Below, piece after piece: positions 4,465 to 8,593 of a DNA stretch of 8,593 nucleotides. Below the pieces are notes generated by a model, which worked only from the letters and a program-made list of their open reading frames with translations, was not told the origin of the DNA and made no database searches. The first letter of the stretch is position 1. Each line of letters begins with the position of its first letter. Position numbers and translations under genes: made by a program. The stretch covers positions 1-8,593 of the forward strand of contig JAFAHH010000625.1 of NCBI GenBank assembly GCA_019237355.1. Direction: 5' to 3'. Source of the stretch: Acetobacteraceae bacterium (GTDB taxonomy: Bacteria > Pseudomonadota > Alphaproteobacteria > Acetobacterales > Acetobacteraceae).

Positions 4465-7400
4465 GCGCCGCCACGTCCGCCGGCATCGGCCTCGATCACA
4501 TCAAGTCACTGCTTCTCGACCAGCTAGAGAACCTGGCCGAAACGCTGCTGGGCAAGCCGTCGCTTCGCAAGGGCCGGTCCTGGCGATGGGGGAACAAGGG
4601 CAGCCTTTCTCTGGTGATACAGGGCCGCAAGCGCGGCACCTGGTTCAGCCATGAAAGCGCCGAAGGCGGCGGCGTCTATCAGCTCGTCCAACACGCCCGC
4701 CGATGCAGTTTCATTGATGCTCTAAATTGGGCGAAGCAATGGCTGGGTATCGGTGACGACACCTACAAGGCCGATCCGGTCAACGAGGAAGCGCAACGCG
4801 AGCACGCGCAAAAGCAAGCGGAAGCAGAGGCCGAAGAAGCTGCCGATCGCGCCCGCAGGATCGCCTATGCGCAACGGCTGGCGCAGGAATCATCGCCGCT
4901 CGCCGGAACCCTGGCCGAGAAATATCTCGTCCACGAGCGCGGCATTCCGTGCCCGCCGGGCGGCTGGCCGGGAGCGGTTCGGTATCATGCGCCGTTTCAT
5001 GCCCCCAGCCCGTCGTTGCTTGTCGTCGCCACCACTGGAGGCGGCACGATCCAGGCGACGCAGCGCGTCCGGCTGACCTGGGAAGCGAAGAAGGCGAAAG
5101 ACGCGGATCCGGCAAAGCGCACCAACGGCTTTCTGGATGGTGCGGCAGTGCGCCTACCCGGCGCCGATGATGGCCCACTATTGCTGGCCGAAGGTCCCGA
5201 GACCGGGCTGAGCGTGTGGGCCGCAACCGGGCATGAAACATTGATCGCGCTCGGCAGCTTCGCCAACATCACACCGCCTGCTGGGCGCCAAGTGATCGTG
5301 GCCCGCGATGACGATAAGCGCTGGAGCCCGGCTGACCGGAAATTGCGCGCAACCGTCGCCGGTTGGCGCGATGCGGGCATCAACGTTGCAATCGCTACGC
5401 CCTGGCCGGAGCGACGGCAAGACAAGACCGATTTCAACGATACGATTAAGACGGGTGGTATTGCGGCCGTTCGTGCGCGCATCGAGGCCGCGCTTAACCC
5501 CACAGGCCCCACGCGGAAGAGATATCCGGTAGCCGAGGCCCGGCGGATTCTGGACTCGGCCATATCCCGGTTCCTCGCTGAGGCGGGCGCGCACGATCCC
5601 GAAAGCGAGGCGCCGCCGCCTGTTCATGCGATCCGCGTTGATGTTGGCGTTGGCAAGTCGCTCATTGCCCGGCGCGGCATTGCAAAAATGCTGGCCGGTA
5701 TGCGGAAGGATGGGGACAAGCGGACAATAGTAATCGCGGTGCCCACTCATAAGCTTGCCGAGGAACAGGCCCTCGACTTCGAATCGCTGCCCGAGGCCCG
5801 CGCCGCCGGCCTGACCGCCCGCATCTGGCGCGGGCGTGAGGCCGACGACCCTGATACGCCTGGCAAAACAATGTGCCACGATCTCGAGCGCGTGGCCGAT
5901 GCGCAAGCCGCTTGCGTCGAGGTGCAAACCGCTGCCTGCAAGCGGAAGATGCCGGACGGAAGCCATGCGGTTTGCCCGTTCTTCGAAACGTGCGCCTACC
6001 AGCGCCAGCGGCAGCAAAGCGCCGACCTATGGTTCGTCGCCCACGAAATGATCTACACGCAGAAGCCCGCTGCAATCGGCGATGTGGCAATTGTGGTTGT
6101 CGATGAAGCCGCATGGCAGGACGGCTTGGAGGGCACGGGCAACCCGTTCGAGCTGTCGCTGGATACCTTGCAAGCAACCGATGAAGTGCCCGGCAGCAGT
6201 CCCCTCAATACAATGCGCTTGATATCTTTGCGGCGCCTCGCATTCCAGGCGCTGCAGTCGAAGCCGGATGGTCCGTTGCGGCGGGAGTGGCTGATCGCCG
6301 CTGGCTTTACGCCAGAGGGCGCGGCCGAGGCCCGGGCGCTCGAGTGGATGCGCAAGGTCGATCCCAAAATGCACCCGCGGATGAGTCGCGAGGAGCGCAA
6401 GGCGGCCCGCGCCGCGGCTGCGGGCAACCGCACCATCATGAGGCTCGCGATGGCCTGGCGGTCAGTAGAGGCACTGGTTGCGGAAGACGGGCCGGAAGCA
6501 TCGGGCTGGGCTGCGCTGGCGCTCAAGGAGACCGCCCACGGCATTGTGCGAATGCTTGAGCTGAAGGGGCGTAGGCCGGTTCGGGAGGGCTGGCAGGCGC
6601 CGACACTTATATTGGATGCCCTCCTTGATCCTGATTTAGTTCGGCCGTTCTGGCCCCAGGTCGAGCTGACCGCCAACGTCGCGGCCGAAGCACCGCATCA
6701 GCGCATATGGCAGGTTACCGACTCCAGCTACAGCAAGCTCCGGCTGCAGCAACGGGATGACGTGCCCGAGGAAGATCAGCGCCGCCGGGGCCGGAACCTG
6801 CGGGACCTGCATGCGAAACTGGCCACAATCGGCCGGGAGCACGCGCCGGGCCGGGTGCTGGTCGTGGCTCAGCAAGTCGTCGAGGAAGCCCTGCCCTCGG
6901 CCGGGCCGCTACCACCGAATATCGAACTGGCGCACCACAATGCCGTCGCCGGACGGGATGGCTGGAAAGACGTCACCGGCCTGGTGGTGATTGGCAGGAC
7001 GGCGCCGCCGCCCGCTGACGTTGAGCAGATCGCCGAGGCCCTGACTGGCAGGGCCATATCGCCCCTCAAAGACTGGTATCCCCGCGCCTGCACCGGCCGG
7101 GAGATGGCCAATGGCGTCCCGATGGAGGCCGAAGCCGACCGGCACCCGGATCCCGTAGCCGAGGCGATCCGGTGGCAGATATGCGAGGGCGAGCTCGTGC
7201 AGATCATCGGCCGCGGCCGGGGCGTAAATCGCACGGCGGCCGATCCGGTCGAGGCCCTGGTCCTGACCGATGTGCCGTTACCGCTCCCGATAGACGGCAC
7301 CTTGTCCCAAGCCGACCTGGCACCCGCGCCAGCCGAGTTGATGCTCGCGGCCGGCGGCATCGCGTTCGAGAACCCGGGCGACGCTGTCACCGCCTACCCC

Positions 7401-7919
7401 GGCCTATGGGCCAGCCGAGAGACAGCTAAGAAGGCTCTAGGGCTGGGTTTCTGGTCGAGGTTGGGGAAAATCCCTAATAGGGAATTCCCTATTAGGGTTT
7501 TTCCCCAACTTCACGCAGACAGCCCCCCCTATCTGAGCAGGATCACATACCAAGTAACTGGCCCCGGCCGGTCCGCGGCCGTGGCCTGGGCCGACCCGGC
7601 GCTGGTGCCCGACCCGGCCGCCGCGCTGGAAAGGGCGCTCGGCCCCTTGGCCTGGTGCCGGGTGGCCGACCCGCCTTCCGCCAGGTCGCCTGACCCGCCG
7701 GCCGAGCCGGCGGCAAATCCCGAACCGCTGCCGCCTGACCCGCCGATGCAGCCCGAGGCACCCGCCCCCGAACGGCCTGCGTTCGTGCCCGTCCGGCACA
7801 TTGTAGTGCGCCCGGAGCCGCCTTGGCCCGAACCATCTCCCGGGCCGGAGGTCTGGCCTATGCCGCCGCCTATATGGCCGCATGGCCCGGGTGCCAGCCC
7901 GGCTGCTGGATGGGGGTAG
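4461..7919 (+). CDS. Toprim primase fused to SF2-type helicase, with XPD-like cysteine cluster
   Basis: This 1152-residue replication protein starts in the stop of the methyltransferase gene (ATGA). Residues about 20-96 resemble a phage primase N-domain but lack zinc-binding cysteines; a Glu/Ala/Arg coiled segment spans about 107-143. The Toprim domain follows: LLLAEGPETGLSVW (240-253, metal-binding Glu244), VIVARDDD (278-285, Asp283/285) and KTDFNDTI (322-329). The helicase part has Walker A DVGVGKS (394-400), motif Ia VPTHKLAEEQ (427-436), Walker B VVVDEAAW (545-552) and motif VI QIIGRGRGVNRT (914-925). Cys 472, 485, 493, 505 and 511 fall between Ia and II, where XPD/DinG helicases carry a 4Fe-4S cluster; Fe-S or Zn binding is inferred. 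The C-terminus from about 1070 is a proline-rich, disordered tail. A 54-bp palindrome encodes residues 1000-1017. Likely role: primer synthesis and unwinding at the phage fork. Confidence 0.85.
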   Translation: MSAATSAGIGLDHIKSLLLDQLENLAETLLGKPSLRKGRSWRWGNKGSLSLVIQGRKRGTWFSHESAEGGGVYQLVQHARRCSFIDALNWAKQWLGIGDDTYKADPVNEEAQREHAQKQAEAEAEEAADRARRIAYAQRLAQESSPLAGTLAEKYLVHERGIPCPPGGWPGAVRYHAPFHAPSPSLLVVATTGGGTIQATQRVRLTWEAKKAKDADPAKRTNGFLDGAAVRLPGADDGPLLLAEGPETGLSVWAATGHETLIALGSFANITPPAGRQVIVARDDDKRWSPADRKLRATVAGWRDAGINVAIATPWPERRQDKTDFNDTIKTGGIAAVRARIEAALNPTGPTRKRYPVAEARRILDSAISRFLAEAGAHDPESEAPPPVHAIRVDVGVGKSLIARRGIAKMLAGMRKDGDKRTIVIAVPTHKLAEEQALDFESLPEARAAGLTARIWRGREADDPDTPGKTMCHDLERVADAQAACVEVQTAACKRKMPDGSHAVCPFFETCAYQRQRQQSADLWFVAHEMIYTQKPAAIGDVAIVVVDEAAWQDGLEGTGNPFELSLDTLQATDEVPGSSPLNTMRLISLRRLAFQALQSKPDGPLRREWLIAAGFTPEGAAEARALEWMRKVDPKMHPRMSREERKAARAAAAGNRTIMRLAMAWRSVEALVAEDGPEASGWAALALKETAHGIVRMLELKGRRPVREGWQAPTLILDALLDPDLVRPFWPQVELTANVAAEAPHQRIWQVTDSSYSKLRLQQRDDVPEEDQRRRGRNLRDLHAKLATIGREHAPGRVLVVAQQVVEEALPSAGPLPPNIELAHHNAVAGRDGWKDVTGLVVIGRTAPPPADVEQIAEALTGRAISPLKDWYPRACTGREMANGVPMEAEADRHPDPVAEAIRWQICEGELVQIIGRGRGVNRTAADPVEALVLTDVPLPLPIDGTLSQADLAPAPAELMLAAGGIAFENPGDAVTAYPGLWASRETAKKALGLGFWSRLGKIPNREFPIRVFPQLHADSPPYLSRITYQVTGPGRSAAVAWADPALVPDPAAALERALGPLAWCRVADPPSARSPDPPAEPAANPEPLPPDPPMQPEAPAPERPAFVPVRHIVVRPEPPWPEPSPGPEVWPMPPPIWPHGPGASPAAGWG
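7458..7511. repeat. 54-bp near-perfect palindrome inside the primase-helicase gene
   Basis: The dyad centre lies between 7484 and 7485 in GGAATTCC. The 27-base arms (7458-7484 and 7485-7511) match at 25 of 27 positions with no loop; the next outward pair (7457 G, 7512 C) also matches. Each arm contains a smaller palindrome, CCCTAATAGGG on the left and CCCTATTAGGG on the right. The element is about 43% GC by count (23 of 54), far lower than the surrounding coding DNA. Its length is exactly 18 codons and it encodes RLGKIPNREFPIRVFPQL. Because of the symmetry, the opposite strand would encode a nearly identical peptide (LGKNPNREFPIRDFPQ). This resembles in-frame palindromic elements such as the Rickettsia palindromic elements. 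An origin, operator or hairpin function is an alternative. Confidence 0.85.
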
Positions 7920-7981
7920 TAGGGGGGTCGAAACTTTTTTCGGAACCGTTACGCCACCAGGCCGCCGCAAACATTCTTCGC

Positions 7982-8001
7982 GGCCAGTTTTGGCCATTTT
8001 T
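7982..8001 (+). terminator. Weak terminator-like hairpin before the small terminase gene
   Basis: GGCCA (7982-7986), a four-base loop GTTT and TGGCC (7991-7995) are followed by ATTTTT (7996-8001). The five-base stem is short, so partial termination after the primase-helicase gene is the most that can be claimed. It would separate the replication operon from the packaging genes. The Shine-Dalgarno of the terminase gene (GGAG, 8002-8005) follows at once. Confidence 0.35.
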
Positions 8002-8013
8002 GGAGACACATGA

Positions 8014-8493
8014 ATGAAGGGCAGAAAGCCGACGCCTATAAGCATCCTCAAGACCCGTGGCACTTTGCGAAAAGGACGCCACGGGAAGCGCATGCAGGAA
8101 CCGAAGCCCTCCGGCGATCTTTCCGAGCCGCCCGAGTGGCTCACGCCGAGTCAGCAAGAGATTTGGCGCGAAGCAGTCGCTAACGCCCCAGCCGGTGTTC
8201 TCAAGGAGATCGATCAGGGCGTCTTGACTGTTTGGGTCACTGCCGTTGACCAGCACCGCACGGCGATAATGCAGCAAGCGAAGCTCGATGCCGACGCCAG
8301 GTTGCCGTTGCTGGTTAAATCGCGTGACGGCGCCGCAGCCCCATCACCATATTTGCGGGTCGCAACCAGGGCCGCCGATCTCATGCTCGGGCCGCGGCCG
8401 AACTTGGATTTACGCCGGCATCGCGCCCACGGCTTGCCGGCGCGGGCGCAACGCCCACCGCGCCTGATCCCAACAGTCCTTGGGCTAGGCTGA
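8014..8493 (+). CDS. terS: P27-family phage terminase small subunit, frameshifted near its 3' end
   Basis: Small terminases recognise phage DNA and recruit the large terminase for packaging. The ATG at 8014 has GGAG at 8002-8005, eight bases upstream. The uninterrupted frame gives 159 residues. Residues 1-125 fit the P27 family: MKGRKPTPISILKTRGTLRK, a basic stretch, EPKPSGDLSEPPEWLTPSQQ (29-48), EIWREAVANAPAGVLKEID (49-67), then helical segments to SPYLRVATRAADLML (111-125). From residue 126 the frame turns to GPRPNLDLRRHRAHGL and further low-complexity basic sequence, which does not fit the family. In the -1 frame the same DNA reads RAAAELGFTPASRPRL, the expected P27 ending. One base has been lost at about 8386-8391 (CTCGGGCC; CTCCGGGCC would restore it). 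With that base restored the protein would be about 176 residues, ending at 8543. It is either a mutated gene or a sequence error. Confidence 0.85.
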   Translation: MKGRKPTPISILKTRGTLRKGRHGKRMQEPKPSGDLSEPPEWLTPSQQEIWREAVANAPAGVLKEIDQGVLTVWVTAVDQHRTAIMQQAKLDADARLPLLVKSRDGAAAPSPYLRVATRAADLMLGPRPNLDLRRHRAHGLPARAQRPPRLIPTVLGLG

Positions 8494-8543
8494 GGATTCT
8501 GCAAGGCGGCCGTGCCGATGATGAGCCGCCAGCGTCGGCCTAA
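8388..8543 (+). pseudogene. Displaced C-terminal part of the P27 small terminase (-1 frame)
   Basis: Read from 8388 in the frame one base behind the main one, this gives RAAAELGFTPASRPRLAGAG, then ATPTAPDPNSPWARLRILQG and GRADDEPPASA, with a TAA at 8541-8543. The LGFTPASR motif directly follows the Leu-Met-Leu helix end in P27 small terminases, so the junction joins smoothly after Leu125. The TAA shares its last base with the ATG of the next gene (TAATG), the compact spacing typical of phage packaging genes. This supports the view that 8543, not the TGA at 8491-8493, is the true end. No slippery heptamer of the X-XXY-YYZ type is visible at the junction, so programmed frameshifting is unlikely. 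Confidence 0.75.
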
Positions 8544-8593
8544 TGCACGACCCCGGGCGGCTTGAGCGGATTATGGCGCTAATTCCGCCCGAT
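8543..8593 (+). CDS. Start of the next packaging gene, probably large terminase (partial)
   Basis: An ATG at 8543 overlaps the TAA of the frame-corrected small terminase gene. The 17 visible codons give MHDPGRLERIMALIPPD and run off the window. No domain can be judged from this. In tailed phages the large terminase normally follows the small one, so that identity is inferred from position alone; a small intervening gene is possible. No separate Shine-Dalgarno is visible, which fits translational coupling. Confidence 0.45.
   Translation, partial: MHDPGRLERIMALIPPD

Noticed and set aside
5178..6017. 279-codon minus-strand frame inside the primase-helicase gene
   Set aside because: The sense strand encodes intact Toprim and Walker motifs over the same bases, so this is a shadow frame.
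7437..8144. 235-codon open frame on the minus strand covering the palindrome
   Set aside because: Its composition is low-complexity and basic, and it overlaps two convincing rightward genes. Its NREFPIRDFPQ peptide is only the mirror image of the palindrome.
8380..8400. Programmed -1 ribosomal frameshift in the small terminase
   Set aside because: The junction lacks a slippery X-XXY-YYZ heptamer, and programmed frameshifting is known for tail-chaperone genes rather than small terminases. A single-base loss is simpler.
1..8593. CRISPR array, IS element or integrase/attachment site
   Set aside because: No regularly spaced repeats, no transposase or tyrosine/serine recombinase motifs, and no tRNA-end duplication were seen on either strand.

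Overview
This GC-rich window looks like part of a temperate tailed phage or prophage of an alphaproteobacterium. The basis is the gene set: a ParB-like/MT-A70 methyltransferase fusion, a giant Toprim primase-helicase fusion and a P27-family small terminase in one rightward block. High GC in third codon positions and the protein style suggest an Acetobacteraceae or Rhizobiales host, but the host is inference. No integrase, repressor, attachment site, IS element, tRNA or CRISPR array was seen.

Left part (1-1480). The window opens inside the 3' end of an unidentified rightward gene (2-115). Two small rightward membrane-protein genes follow (200-433 and 430-669), joined by an ATGA overlap. A leftward membrane-protein gene (824-1267) converges on them; the gap 670-823 holds inverted repeats. 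An 11-bp motif, GTCGCAGAATC, occurs three times between 142 and 687. The gap from 1268 to 1595 contains a run of potential stem-loops ending in a textbook rightward terminator (1450-1484). No protein gene feeds that terminator, so a small RNA or attenuated leader is possible.

Middle part (1596-3184). Three rightward genes without firm function: a roughly 318-residue phage-type protein with a HAAN-type segment and a disordered tail, an 80-residue probable excisionase-like DNA-binding protein overlapping its 3' end, and a 108-residue unknown protein.

Right part (3181-8593). Genes starting at 2858, 3181 and 4461 are linked by two ATGA stop/start overlaps. They encode the unknown protein, the ParB-HTH-MT-A70 fusion (427 aa) and the 1152-aa Toprim primase/SF2-helicase fusion. 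This looks like a DNA replication and modification operon. A packaging gene follows: a P27 small terminase whose hallmark C-terminus (LGFTPASR) lies in the -1 frame, so the gene is broken by one missing base at about 8388. A further gene, plausibly the large terminase, starts at 8543 and runs out of the window.

Most worth a second look are a 54-bp near-perfect, AT-richer palindrome inserted in frame in the primase-helicase gene (7458-7511), the terminase frameshift, the orphan terminator with upstream hairpins, and the cysteine cluster in the helicase domain.
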